Shown: piece by piece, positions 42,470-54,304 of the stretch | How the letters are laid out: each line of letters opens with the position of its first letter | Numbering within the stretch: the stretch's first letter is position 1 | NCBI GenBank assembly: GCA_951640165.1 | Contig: OX621240.1 | Coordinates: forward strand, 12,040,713 to 12,104,712 | Direction: 5' to 3' | DNA: 64,000 bases | Origin: Pseudoips prasinana | Taxonomy: Eukaryota; Arthropoda; Insecta; Lepidoptera; Nolidae | Notes under the pieces: model-generated | Told to the model about the DNA's origin: nothing | Database searches by the model: none | The model's input: the letters and a program-made list of their open reading frames with translations, nothing else | Program-made: the position numbers and the translations under genes

Positions 42470-44640
42470 TCAACAACTTTTATATACATATTTATCTTGG
42501 ACACCAAATTTGAACAAAAAGGAAACACTAGCGATTGGCAAACACATATTTCCTCAAAGGGACTCTGCGTATTTTAACACCCGCATAACTTTGACCTGAG
42601 TATTTATTTACGTACTAGCTTACTATAGGTTAACCAATTTTTGTTCCCAAGGTAAAAACGTGTAAGATTTTTATTTTATAAAATTATCGTTAAAAGAAAA
42701 TAAAACCTATTAAATATCGCAAAAATAAATAAATTACATTAAATATTAATAGAATAAACAAAAATTTGATAATGAGTTCAACCAATGCAATTAATTAATA
42801 CACTAATAGTGTATGAACATGTTACTCATATCACGCTTCTAATGTAATATTAACAATTTTGTCGCAGGTTTACCTGTCTGCGACGAAAAGTACACAATGC
42901 TTTTAATTAACACTGTACAGCTACACACAATTTCGTAACATTAAATTAGAATAGAATTATTGTGACTAAAATATTTAGGTTTATTTTTATGAGAGGTACA
43001 AATAGATTCGATCTCTAGAGGTATATATATTTGGTCCCACGGTAATATTGGATCAGTACCATTTGCTGAATCCATAAAAATTATAAATAATTCATATTCT
43101 GTAATTTTTTCCCGCCGCAATTATTTTAGTAATCTGTCTCTAATTTGGAGCGGATGTTACTAATAGAATGGAGTACAATAACATCCTGAAAAGTTAGATA
43201 ATTGTCACAGTACGGCGCGGTCAAAACTGACTGTGCCGAAGCTGCTGATAAATAATGAATCATAATATTATGAGTTATTTAGTTTGCCTTTAGGTATTAG
43301 GTACATTAAATAAAATGTAATTATCATATTGTAATAGATATCAGGTGAACGTAAAACATGAAAAACCCGAATGTTATTTAGATGTAAATGTCTGATAAAG
43401 TCCACTATAGCGTAAAGGGCAAAAGAAACTCTAATTCACAAAAAACATTGGAAATATAGATACACATTAAACACTAGATTAGCCTGGACTACGATACCCA
43501 ATAAATATTTATTATATCGGCACATTTATCTCGGTAGACTGGTAGAAATTGGTATTATTACGCAATAAATTTATTTGTTTCGATAGGTGTTTGGAAACAC
43601 ATGTTTTATTTTGGCGCCATTTCCAATAAAATTACTGTTCTTTTTATAAGCTTGAAACTTATTTCTTTGAACGCGTGCATAAAGCGTGCTAGTTGCCGAA
43701 TTATATATAGTTTTTATTTGAAATTCTACCCATAACGATGAATTTGGTTTGGGCAATTCAATGCGATGGTAAGGTTTTCAAATGAAGCTTATAATGACTC
43801 TTTAGGACATTGGATATGCTGAGTGTGTGCAAAACACTTGTTCTTTTTGAAAAAATGTAAACAATAGAATAGTTGTGCTATAGATTTGCACAAAGTCTGT
43901 TGATTTCATTTCTTGTTTTAATAATGAATTATGTTACAATTTAACTAACAAGTAGGTTGTTTTATAGCAAATTGTAGACCAATCCATTAGTTTTAATTAA
44001 TATTAATTTATCAAAAATCTTGCAACCCTATTTCACAACTTTAATATTGTTTACATTTTTAATAGAATAGTTATAATAATTGTGCTAAAAAAACAAAAAT
44101 ATGTTTGAGCACATTTTCAGCCCCAACGCCCTTAAATAAACAAAACTACCAATAAAATGGCGGGGAACTTTGACCTTACCTAGCAGTAGTTCAGGGTTCA
44201 AGCTACCCAGAAGGTATACGGCAACTTACCCTCCAAAGCACGGAGACGTTAATACATATGAGCACATAATATGTTGGTGAATTATCACGTACATATAAAA
44301 TTAAATTAAGTTAATTGTGTTACTTGTAAACATAAGCATGGCGATAGGCTAAATCACCTAAAAACGCATACTAAACACACATAGATTGACGTCATGACCA
44401 GCCATCTGTGCAGAGCTTGCATTGGAATTGAAGAAGCACCAGCACAGGTAATGTTAAATTGTAAGAGCGTAGCCTGCCAACGGGAACGGGCCATGTTCCA
44501 GAACGACTTGAAGACACTGCTGGAGGCACTCAAACAAGGTCTTCTAAATTTCTGGATGGTCCTGAAATGAAGTTCATAGCCAAATAGAAGTGCGTGATTT
44601 GCACGATGCACATGGTTTAATTTAGAGACAACGTGCGGAA
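42470..44640 (+). repeat. Segmental tandem repeat, unit 3
   Basis: It is parallel to unit 2 over 42500-43850, again at 43880-43985 ('AACAAGTAGGTTGTTTTATA') and at 44480-44640. It has only one arm of the 141-bp inverted repeat (43144-43290) and no MITE. It keeps extra LINE coding sequence (44390-44480) that unit 2 has lost. Confidence 0.85.
44390..44568 (+). pseudogene. LINE ORF2 C-terminal zinc-knuckle remnant
   Basis: The plus frame HLCRACIGIEEAPAQVMLNC, then RERAMFQNDLKTLLEALKQG, LLNFWMVLK and a stop, matches the 'C..C...EET..H.L..C' and 'LL.FW..L' ending of jockey/R1-like LINEs. The tandem unit therefore contains, or began next to, a LINE insertion. The 85-codon minus frame over it is a shadow. 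Confidence 0.6.
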
Positions 44641-44937
44641 ATTAATTAAATTAATTTTTGTATATGTTCTAATACGTTGATTCATAGCATCCACCTCGAG
44701 CTCACGATCGCAATATGGCTCATATCGTAGTCCAGCGCCATTAAAACTTATTTACAAGTCATAACACGTTCCTTTTACTTAGATTAATGATCCAAAGGTC
44801 TGACTTACAGCTCAAAATGGCGCTCATATGTTACTTTTAATACATATAAAACTTAGATTTCTGCGTAACATTCACAATTTATTTTTGGTCCATATAATTA
44901 AAAATAATTCCATTTTTAACTATGTATTTACTATACT

Positions 44938-44975
44938 GAACGAAGTCGGCTGGCACTGGCCAGCCGACTTCGTTC
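44938..44975. repeat. Perfect 17-bp GC-rich hairpin, 4-nt loop
   Basis: 'GAACGAAGTCGGCTGGC' is followed by ACTG and the exact reverse complement. No T run follows and no element boundary is visible. Confidence 0.92.
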
Positions 44976-45140
44976 CGCGTTATTAATATTTTTCTCCATG
45001 CCCGTTTGTCCCGCGTAATACTTCAAGATAATTAAAAATTATGATGATGAATCATATCTTATGACACTCCACAATAACGTAACTTTCTATTGGTGAAATA
45101 ATTTTGAAAATCTGTTCAGTATATCCAGAGAATACCCCTT

Positions 45141-45190
45141 ACAACAACACAAACTCACAAACGTTTCCTCTTTATAATATTAGTATAGAT
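45141..45190 (-). mobile_element. Helitron-like 5' end fragment
   Basis: The minus strand reads 'ATCTATACTAATATTATAAA' then 'GAGGAAACGTTTGTGAGTTT', similar to the start of the short Helitrons but diverged. Confidence 0.5.
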
Positions 45191-45283
45191 TATGGGGAGT
45201 GTTCACACTTAGGTTAGAATTAATAAAGCAGCTTAGTTGACCTTTTATATTGTTTAAGAACTGTTAAGAACGTAGTAAAACTG

Positions 45284-45390
45284 ACTGTACGCGTGGTTGG
45301 TTGAAGTAACTGCCTTGTTACTGTCTTTGCGCCCTTATGTTTCACAGGACAACTATTTTCGTTCTGATTCTAGAGTATTCTGTGAGTTTT
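45284..45390 (+). mobile_element. SINE family C, degenerate
   Basis: 'CGCGTGGTTGGTTGAAGTAA' and 'CAGGACAACTATTTTCGTTC' place it in or near family C; the B box is lost. Confidence 0.45.
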
Positions 45391-45536
45391 TGTCCATGAA
45401 TTGCACGATTGTAAACTACCCATATACGGATTCATTACTCGATAGAGTGAGCGTAGTATTAAAGAATATAAAAATACTTTTCCGTCACTCATCTAAAGAC
45501 TAACCGCACGCCTACGCGTATTCATCAATAGATTAA

Positions 45537-45666
45537 CCCTTTGACGGCTACTGATGCGGATTTGCATCATCGTACTACAAATAATTGTAAACCCTGTTAC
45601 AAATGCTTTGAGTTGATTATAATATGTCAATTTTAGTTCAACCAAAAAAAGGTGGGCGGTAAAGGG
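45537..45666. mobile_element. 130-bp piggyBac-type MITE, TTAA target
   Basis: TTAA (45533-45536) then 'CCCTTTGACGGC' at the left end; 'GGCGGTAAAGGG' then TTAA (45667-45670) at the right. TTAA-CCC termini are the piggyBac signature. Confidence 0.85.
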
Positions 45667-45670
45667 TTAA

Positions 45671-46724
45671 GGGTCGGTGACGTCAGCCAATTATAAGTGC
45701 CTAGGAAAAAATAGTACTCAGTATATTTATAGATAAAACGGACCATACTTCACTCGTCCAAAATTAAATTATTATCATATGGTCCATAAACATTGTATAG
45801 GTACACTTCAGACATGTTTCTAAAACGTTTCAACTTTTACTTACACATCTGAACTCTAAAATCTCCCTACATTACAAAGTTTTATTTAGAAACTATAAAG
45901 TACTAAAACTGAAACACGTAGATACTTGCAGGTATCATAAAATATAAAAGTACTTTTACGTAAATTCGTCCAGTAAATGTGTGAAGAAAATTCCAGAAAC
46001 TTAACTTTTAAGCCTTAGAAAGCTCTCGAGTTTTCTGGAAAGTTCGCAATAAACTGAATCATAATTAACAGCGGGACGTACTTTACATGTGATTATTTTA
46101 TTATATTTCTTCACTACAGTTGGACCATATGACATTAGCCTAGAACATTACAATTGTCCTTTTAGCTCCTTTTAACTGACCGTAAGCATTATTATCTTAT
46201 TTGTTTATTTAAGTAACCAAACCAAACGAAACTTTTAACGCAATGCGGCATTGCGTTAAAAGGTTATACATTTTTCTAACTGTATGGACTAAGTCTCGTC
46301 ATCGACGGAGACAAAGTGATGACTGAGGAGAAGGAGAGTGATCAAAAATCAGTTCGAAGCCTATTTTAACTTGTAACACCAGAAGACGAATAATCAAACC
46401 AATTTACAAATCACTTCTTAGCTTTGAACTCAAAGTGGATCTTAGTGTTCAGAATCATTAATAAATACTAACAAAATTATGTTTGCACGCACACTTGTAA
46501 ATTATAATATCCCTATGATCTCCGCCTAGCCATCCAGCTAGGCTTATTTTTGTTAGTAAAATTACACTTTCAAAGATGTAAACTGGATATAGACGTCAAG
46601 TTTTGAGAGAAATATACTCCTGGTCAAATTTTAGTTATGGCTAATTTCTAGAACACCTTTGAAAAATGAAGGTTACTTGCCTGGCTTTTAGAGGTACAGA
46701 CTGAAAAATAGTATCCTCTTTCAA
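45671..46724. other. No gene
   Basis: A small inverted repeat of 'TTTAACGCAATGC' (46230-46262) is visible; nothing else was recognised. Confidence 0.4.
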
Positions 46725-47130
46725 AAAATGTCCACTGCTGGACAATGGTCTCCTTCAAGGATCTCCACAATGGCCTACACCATCTCCAACGGCATCTTGC
46801 GACACTTTCGTACGTCTTTCAGTTATTGGTCGCCAATCGAGAACCTTTCTACGTTATGTGACCCGCCCACTGGCACCTCAGTTTTCAATTCATTGGACTG
46901 TGTCGGTTAATTTGTTTCATCTGCGGATTTTGAAAGATTTCTGATTCGATCTCTCGGAGATACTCCAAGCATAGTCCTCTCATTGCTTTGAGCCTTCTTA
47001 TGAAGCCAATAGTAGGCGACTACGTCTCTGTTCCATAAGTCATCGCGTGCAACACTCACTGAACGTACCTTCTCCTTGAGACACTGCGGTATTTGGGACG
47101 AGAAGATATTACGAAGCGTCCCGAACACTG
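46725..47130 (-). pseudogene. RTE LINE ORF2 C-terminal fragment
   Basis: The minus frame from 47128 reads CLKEKVRSVSVARDDLWNRD, WLHKKAQSNERTMLGVSPRD, RIRNL. After a frameshift it continues with weak similarity to 'CHWQWAGHIT', 'KVLDWR' and the QQW end ('TGTCCACTGCTGGACAATGG' on the plus strand). It is an older, more mutated copy of the region at 29090-29386, lacking catalytic motifs. Confidence 0.75.
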
Positions 47131-47806
47131 CTCAGCCAAGTTGGATTATATAATACTATCCTCTACCTCTTTAAAAAAACCTTTCCAAGTCTAAACCTTT
47201 AAAGTGTTTACCTACTCTGTAAAATATTTTGGTGTGAAAGTTTCGTAAATTGCTTTTAAGATGAAATATATCCTATTCAAAGTTAAAACGTCCAGTGACG
47301 TTTACTAATTGGACGAAATTAGTATTCGAGTAACAAAGAGAAAGATAAAGTGGTTGGGTAATATGATATAGACGATAGAATGGTGTTATGGTTCTTGCTA
47401 AAAAATTCGAAACATCAATCTGATATTTTACTTTGGAAAAGTAAAGCCTACTTTTGAGACATCAGAATTACACTTAGAAACTGGTTGTATAGTTACATAC
47501 GATAGGAATTAGGTGCGGAAATTATTTTGTAAGAGAAATTAATAAATTAACTCTTATTATTTCACTACTCAAAAAGCAATCAAACTGATTAACACGTAGT
47601 ACCAACACTATTAAACTTTATTTCCGATCTCTAAGTTTATTTATGTCATCGTACATTTTAGTAAAACTTCATAATTTGACATCCTTATGGCTTTATTTCT
47701 AATTATCTCATCCCTAGGCGTTAGTAGTGTAGAATATACTTAATGGGTTAAAAATGTTTCATACATTTTAGATATATTTACTAAAAAATATTTTTATTTG
47801 ACTTAA
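47131..47806. other. No gene
   Basis: AT-rich, nothing recognised, up to the TTAA at 47803-47806. Confidence 0.4.
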
Positions 47807-48298
47807 GGTCACAGCTCATTAGAGCCTCTCGGCACCCACTCCGCACCGCCTCGTCGCACGGCTTCCACTCGTTGTCGAAAGGTGGTCCACGGGTGGACAC
47901 CGCTTTATCACCAATAAACGTCGCGTGGTCAACCAGTGGACGCCGCGCGGTCAACGAGTGAACGCCGAGTGGACGTCGCTTGGTCCACGAATTTTCTAGT
48001 GGTGGGATGGGAGCGGCGCATCGCCAAGTATCGTGCTCGCGTGAATCACTTGCGGGCAGCGCGCGGTCCACTCGGGACCCGCGCGTGGGCAATGCGCAGT
48101 CAACGCAAGGCAAGCATGCGAGCAGCGAGTTGGCACCAAGTGGTCCGCGCGGGGACGGCTTACGACAGAGGCGATCCGGTGACGCTACGGAGTTGATATA
48201 GTGAGCGCATACCCATACAAGTCCTTATAAAGAATACTAACCGCAGGAGGCGAGGCGGTGCGGGGTGGGTGCCGGGTGGCTCTAATGAGCTGTGACCT
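47807..48298. mobile_element. GC-rich TIR element, TTAA-like flanks
   Basis: The left end 'GGTCACAGCTCATTAGAGCC' continues '...CGGCACCCACTCCGCACCGC'. The right end is its near-complement over about 50 bp. TTAA stands at 47803-47806 and at 48299-48302. The interior has degenerate GTGGACGC/GGTCAACG/GGTCCAC sub-repeats. It is strikingly GC-rich against an AT-rich background. Overlapping open frames on both strands reflect composition, not genes. Possibly a piggyBac-group MITE. Confidence 0.8.
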
Positions 48299-49276
48299 TT
48301 AAGGTTCGTTTTACTATATTTTTGATTTATTGACATTGTTTAGACATTTAATATATTTTATAATCATTTTCATGACATGTAAGAAATCTTACCAATAATT
48401 AACTATTTGACTATATTCTACAACATATGTAGCTCGTATTAATATTATTTTTTAAATAATTAATAAACAATTACAGTATAACTCTTTTAGGGTACTTTAT
48501 GCGCGTGGGTACGTCGCCCTAGCACCGACGTAACCTAACCTGTCGTAGACTACTCTGGGCGCCTGGTGGGGGGAGGGCACGGAACGCGGTATGCTGATCC
48601 GGTGACCCTCTTTTGCGTTTGCTGGTGTTTGAAACACGTACCCTAGGATGGGTTTGGTTTGTCCTGCCCGACCGCCAACTCCTACCAGTGCTAACACGTG
48701 GTGGCAGTAGAGGAATAACAATATACCTACAATCTGCTCTTTTTTTACACACTTTCCCTGAAGTTTGGTCACTTATATCTAATGTGTCATTTCTAGCTAC
48801 AATTTAAAATATATACGCTTGAAATAATCCACTAAAGCGGTCATCTATTTATACACTGAATCCATTTAGAATTAATTGCTTAAGTTTGTTATAAATTAAA
48901 TTGGTAATTTACCAACGAGTTTTGAAAACTATGTAGGTACATTTTAAACACTTGAGTCGATTTATTCGACAATTTGAAGGGTATATATACATTTAACCGT
49001 ATATTCTTTTGCTTAAATGCGTAACTATATAATTACGCTTTAGTACTACAATATTTTATACAAAACTAAAATAATAAATAGTTGATAGATGTTTCGGTGC
49101 TTACTTAATTATTTATTTTAAGTCCATCACCAAAATACTTAGTTATAAACAAAGGTTTTAGTGTTAAATGGCTAGTATATAATTTATATCATTAACGAAT
49201 GCATGAAACCCTATGTGGTGTGCAAAGATCGTGACAAATAGAAATCGTCTCTGCCTACCCCTGTGGGAAACAGGCA
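48299..49276. other. Unassigned; GC-rich patch 48490-48700
   Basis: 'GGCGCCTGGTGGGGGGAGGG' to 'GCGGTATGCTGATCCGGTGA' and 'CCCGACCGCCAACTCC' form an isolated GC-rich block with frames on both strands but no domain. It looks like the UTR of a retroelement. The motif 'TCTCTGCCTACCCCTGTGGG' before 49270 is another repeat-like word. Confidence 0.35.
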
Positions 49277-50691
49277 TTTTTATTTATTTATTTATTTATT
49301 TATACTTATTGCACAAAACTGTACAAAGGCGGACTTAATGCCAAAGGCATTCTCTCCCAGTCAACCTTAGGGTGATGCAGAGATAATATGGTAGGTGCAC
49401 TATAGACCAAGTATAATAAAAATTACTAAAATACTTGACAAGTACTATATAATACAATCGTATAAATATAATAGTTACATAACTACACACTATACTATAA
49501 ATACATAAATATATATATAAATATATAGACAAATATATTAAATATATATAAATTTATAAATATATTACATATATAATAATATATACACAAACTGTAATAT
49601 TAAGATGATTCTGCCTTATTTTTTTTGTGAATGTAGTCACGAGTTTTGATTTTAAAAGTAACCCGCGTCTTAGCCATTCTGATTTCCAGAGGTAGCGCAT
49701 TCCAGAGAAGAATAGCTTGTACGAAGAAGGAAGAATGTAAGAAGTTAGTCCGATGGGAAGGGCATTGTAAAAGTCTGTTATGAGTGGAACGGAGATTTTT
49801 GTTGTGGTTAGAAGATAGATACTGAAAATAGGGAGCTAAGTAGGATGGAGATATTGGAGAGTCGAGAAGAGAAAATAGTGTAGTGAGTGCTCTGAGATTT
49901 CTTCGGTGCCGAATGGGCATCCAATTCAATTGAGAACGGTAAGATGACACATGGTCGTACTTACGAAGATTGAATACGAATCGAATGCAGTTATTCAGAA
50001 GACGGTCTAATTTATTGAGTTGATCTGCATTCAGGTCAAAGTAGCACACATCACCATAGTCGATTATAGGAAAAAGAATGGCCTGCACGAGCGTTACTTT
50101 TGTCTCGGATGGTAGGAAATTCTTCAATCTATACAGTGACCGCAAGATCCAAGTCACTCTTTGGCTGACGCTAATGATTTGGTTTTGCCAGCTTAAAGTA
50201 GCATCAACCAGCAGACCAAGGTCCTTAACACTCTGGCAGTATGGGATAACAGAATTGTTGTATAAGACTGGAGGTTGACTGTCAACATCCACTAAACTCA
50301 TCATTCGGGAACTGCCCACAATGATAGCCTGACATTTGAGGGGATTGACAGTCAAGCCAAACCTGTTAGCCCACTCCCTAATTAAATCTAGATCCCTATT
50401 TATGGCGACGATCGCTTCTGCTAACTTATCGATGCTTGCCTGTGCGTAAAGTTGTAGATCATCGGCGTATAGATGATACGAACACTGAAGATTTTGAGTT
50501 AAGAGATTTATAAATACCGAAAATAAGAGGGGAGAAAGGATACCGCCTTGAGGAACGCCAGTGTCTAATTTACACCAGTTTGATGTAACATCACCACTGC
50601 GAACAGACTGTTGGCGCCCTTGAAGATAGGAAGAAAACCACTCCAGAGATTCGTCAGACACCCTAAGGTAGGAAAGGATACATAAAAGCAT
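49277..50691 (-). mobile_element. 5'-truncated non-LTR retrotransposon (jockey/CR1-like)
   Basis: The tail is (TTTA)n on the plus strand at 49277-49302, i.e. an (AAAT)n end on the minus strand. A 3' UTR with 'GGCATTAAGTCCGCCTTTGT' follows, then an open ORF2 portion. Similarity stops at the M of the open frame (50691), in the middle of the reverse-transcriptase fingers/palm, the usual result of incomplete target-primed reverse transcription. No convincing target duplication was found. Confidence 0.85.
49600..50691 (-). pseudogene. LINE reverse transcriptase, C-terminal two thirds, frame open (363 aa)
   Basis: The ORF would copy LINE RNA at a nicked target. Visible are LLCILSYLRVSDESLEWFSS, LQGRQQSV, GVPQGGILSPLLFSVFIN (45-62), the catalytic YADD at 75-78, and FGLTVNPLKCQAIIVGSS. 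The thumb-like region has VKDLGLLVDATLSW, and the C-terminal part LNWMPIRHRRNLRALTTLFS and FFVQAILLWNALPLEIR. This suits jockey/CR1-like elements; the exact clade is open. No stops or frameshifts interrupt 363 codons, so the insertion is young. It is dead because the endonuclease, ORF1 and first RT motifs are missing. Confidence 0.88.
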
Positions 50692-51234
50692 TCGTACGTG
50701 TGTACGTATGAAACCCTCAGTGAGCGATTACAGCTTGCACTTGTTTCATTATTTTACTTGACAGTATGTTTCTTCATATTTTCAAATTCTTATTCTTATT
50801 ATTTCTTGACTCTTGATGGCGCTGTCGCACACAATCCCGATATCTACCAAATTCAATCTGAATTTGCGGAGACTAAGACTTTGTCAACTGAAAGCAATAT
50901 AAAGTTACTCTTGAAACCATTCAGCGAGCGATCCTCAGAATGGATTCCTAGAAACTTTATACAAACACACAAAAAAAGAAAATCCTTTGCCAAAAGCACT
51001 ATTCAAAACTACTTTAGTTTGTCCATGGGGAAATTAAACCCTTTTGACGATATGTATCTTAACATCCGTCTGTTTTTCTATTAAACTCTGTCCAATTTTG
51101 CCAAAAATCAAGCCTCTTCCAATCGTTACAATGTGTTTAGGGAAAATGAACCCAAAGTTATCCAAAAGAAGTTTCTCGTATAATATTTGTAAATTGAATG
51201 TACACATACATATTGTCATTATATATGGCCTTTG
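50692..51234. other. No confirmed gene
   Basis: A plus frame at 50698-51084 (128 codons) is open and begins with a hydrophobic stretch. It has no recognisable domain, promoter or splice context, and its start coincides with the LINE junction. Confidence 0.3.
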
Positions 51235-51445
51235 CGTCTGTTACAGATGATTTACGGCGCATTGTCTGAGAGACATTTCTTAAGGTGGCTAAACAAACCG
51301 ATGCGATGCAAGAGCGACATAGCCTGCCGCAGGCCTGACAAGAGATGTTTGCGATGGTTGGTGCCGAGCCGCTTCCATGTCGCTTCTGTCTCTTATCAGC
51401 AAGTACTCCGAACCAGGCTTCATCACAGATCTTACGACCCTCCAC
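51235..51445 (-). pseudogene. LINE ORF2 C-terminal CCHH remnant
   Basis: The minus frame has ADKRQKRHGSGSAPTIANIS, then CQACGRLCRSCIASVCLATL. This resembles the 'C..CGR.CRSRIGL..H' zinc finger at the end of some lepidopteran LINE polyproteins, with the histidines lost. Confidence 0.5.
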
Positions 51446-52019
51446 TACAAATTGTCATTAATTGCTTGATATTAATTCTAATTACTATTAATGAATGACA
51501 TGAGTTGTATTTGTGGCCTCAATTTGATTTATATGCCTGATAGCTGGAGGTGGTGTTTTAATTCTGATCTGGTAAATTAATCTGATTGGTCGTTTAATAT
51601 ACGCTATAATTGATTAATTGAGACCTCTGATTGGTCCGACTTGCTTCCCCTTCGCTTGTCTAAAATAAATGGCAACAAATCTAAAAGCCTATGAGATTTC
51701 ATTTCTTAGCGCCATCATGCTTCAAAAGGCACTTCTAAACTGTAGTCATTAAAAATTTAGTTTAACAAAATATAGTCTGAGGCAACCTGGGTGGATTAAA
51801 CAATTATAAGATGAAAGTGACGATGACCTCGAAAATAAATAAATAAAATGCATTAATATAATTTGTTGAATAAAATATAAAGACCCTAAAAATTAAATTA
51901 TATAATGGTATTTTAAAAGAAGTTTTCTATTTGATTCAGTTGGCTTTTGATTCTAATTGACTAATGCATATCACAATTTAGTAAAAATTTTATAACCTCT
52001 TTTTGCTACGTAAACAACA
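51446..52019. other. No gene
   Basis: AT-rich; nothing recognised up to the TIR element. Confidence 0.4.
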
Positions 52020-52021
52020 TA

Positions 52022-53816
52022 ACGTAAAAGCTCCTATTACCGCCAGTTTTAGCTGTCTTAGGATTCACTTTAAAAAAATAGATATAAGCTGTTATGTTAG
52101 AAAAGATGTTATAATTTTTATTTAATCTCAACAAAGTATTCTTTGCAATTCAGTACTTAAATTCAATATTCAATAACGCAATAATTACTAAATAATTATT
52201 TAATCCAAAAGAGTAGTTGATTCTATTACCGACCCATAGTATGCGGCAAGATTCTATTACCGATTTTTCTACTTCTTTTACCGACCGCTACGAAGATGTC
52301 ACTTCTTATTTACTATTAAATAAAATAAAAAATATTTTTAAGGTATATATTATATAATAACAATAGTTATGAGATCACCATTATTACAATATGAACATAT
52401 TTATTTATTGCAAAGCTAGAGAACTTACTTTTTGTTATTTTAATTAATTAAAAATGTAACCAATCTCAGAAAACAGTCTTCAAATAATTAAAAGCTTACT
52501 TTTTCTTTACCTACATACTAATTATATATTATAAATCAATGACAAAAATATTTTTATCTGTAATACAATCACAAAATACCTTTATAATAGGTTAATTTTA
52601 TAATAACACATTTATAATTCGCTCAATACAGAAGCCGACCCCAAGATGCTCGGGATTAATAAGACTAGGAGAAGGGAGAGAGAGAGACATTAATCAACGA
52701 TATAGAATTTAATTCTTCGAAAGAAGATTTCAAAAGTTTCACGGCCCTCATTCCCTCCCGCCATTTTATTTGATTTGAAAACATATGAAATACACCCAAT
52801 GCCATGAAGCCATGAATGAAACTGGATAGCAAATATTATTTTACATTAATAATATGGCCTGTGCCAAAATCTCTCAAAACGGCACGTTAGCAAGAAATAA
52901 GCCAATTTGTTCAAAAATATACATTTTGTTTTTGTGTACTGTAATACCTACTACCAAAAATATCGTCATAGCTGTGAGTCGGTAATAGAATCACGTATGA
53001 AGGAATCAATATTCTATTAGCAACCAATAAATTTAATAATAAATAGATAAAATATCCGTTTTATGGAATACTGTTAAATTCGATCTCAATACTATATTAT
53101 TTTTTTAGTCTCAGTTAGTCTTTGATTCAGATGATAATGGTTATTTACAGTATAATATCGTTATAATAATAGGGATATTGTCTAACGTTGAATCGAGTTT
53201 TACACAAAAACTTTAAGAAATAGCTGTGTCGTTAATAGAGCTAACGAAGTAAAATAATTTTAAGAATTGAACAAGAAACAAGTAAAATCGAATGAGGTAG
53301 TTTATAATAGATATTATTTAAAAATACTAAATGGTCTCAAAATTTAACAACGCCATGGGTCGTTATTAGAATCAAGTTTTGAAATTCGGGTTCTATTACC
53401 GCCTTAAATTAAAACATGATTTTATAACACAAAAACCAATAAGAAGTGTTATATCAAGAGTTAATTTAGAAAACAAATATATACGTTACAGTTGTAATGT
53501 GATAGCAAGAAGACCAATCCATTCTTAGTGTGTTATTTTCCTTAAGTAATATTTAGGTGTACTTACGTGGCCGGAGACGCGACACTATGAAACGTGCGTC
53601 AATTTCGGGTGCGTCCCACTCATTATCAAATTATTTCTTTCACTAGCTATTTACACACAAAAAACTTTACTCTTTTTGCTGCCCAACTAAAATAAATAAC
53701 TAATTTTTAAGGTATCACATTCTGGAACCCTATATTATGTCTAATATAAGTGATTTAAAAATTAGATCGTTAATAGAGTACACTTTTTAGGGGGTCGTTA
53801 ATAGGAGCTTTTACGT
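52022..53816. mobile_element. 1.8-kb TIR element with internal TATTACCG motif array
   Basis: Ends 'ACGTAAAAGCTCCTATTACC' and its near-complement 'GTTAATAGGAGCTTTTACGT', flanked by TA (52020-52021 and 53817-53818). Inside, variants of TTCTATTACCGAC recur near 52221, 52252, 52277, 52976, 53228, 53357, 53388, 53765 and 53791, in both orientations. No coding frame of note was found, so it is non-autonomous. Confidence 0.85.
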
Positions 53817-53818
53817 TA

Positions 53819-54304
53819 ATACAAAAATAAAGTTTCAAAGTTCATGCAGCTAATAACAAACTTTGAAGCTATTCCCTTTTATTTTTTTTATTTCACATAG
53901 AATATGTCCCGATTAGCTGACGCATTTCATGTGAAAATTCAAACGTTTTTCTATTTTACTAACTGATACTACAGTGTTGTTGTTCAGCTTCGTTAGTATA
54001 TGGAGTATCTAAGTCTCTCACATTATTCGTTATACACTTAAAATAAAAATATTGCTTTTTTAAGGGCGTGAACCACAGTCCAAAGTAGTCGTAGAAATAT
54101 TTGTAGTTACGCACAACATTCGATCCAAATCTGTGAAGAAACGGTCCGAAGTAATCGCAGCACTATTTGTTTGGTTATACGGTCCAATTTTGCTCGATCT
54201 GTATTTCCAGAGATGCAAATCGGACGTAGTGCGAAACCACTCAAAAACTACAGAATTTTATTATGTTAAAAAAGAATCCCTGGTTAGTCATAAATAATGT
54301 ACTA
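53819..54304. other. No gene
   Basis: A moderately GC patch 54060-54240 ('GTCCAAAGTAGTCGTAGAAA', 'CGGTCCGAAGTAATCGCAGC') shows some internal repetition but no element ends. Confidence 0.35.

Noticed and set aside
47781..48201. Arginine-rich open frames on both strands
   Set aside because: They are by-products of the GC-rich TIR element, without codon or domain support.
49500..49590. Structured AT-rich origin or matrix attachment site
   Set aside because: Simple (TA)n-rich sequence next to a LINE tail; no specific motif.
50698..51084. 128-codon plus frame as a small secreted protein
   Set aside because: Start coincides with the LINE truncation point; no domain, regulatory or splice evidence.
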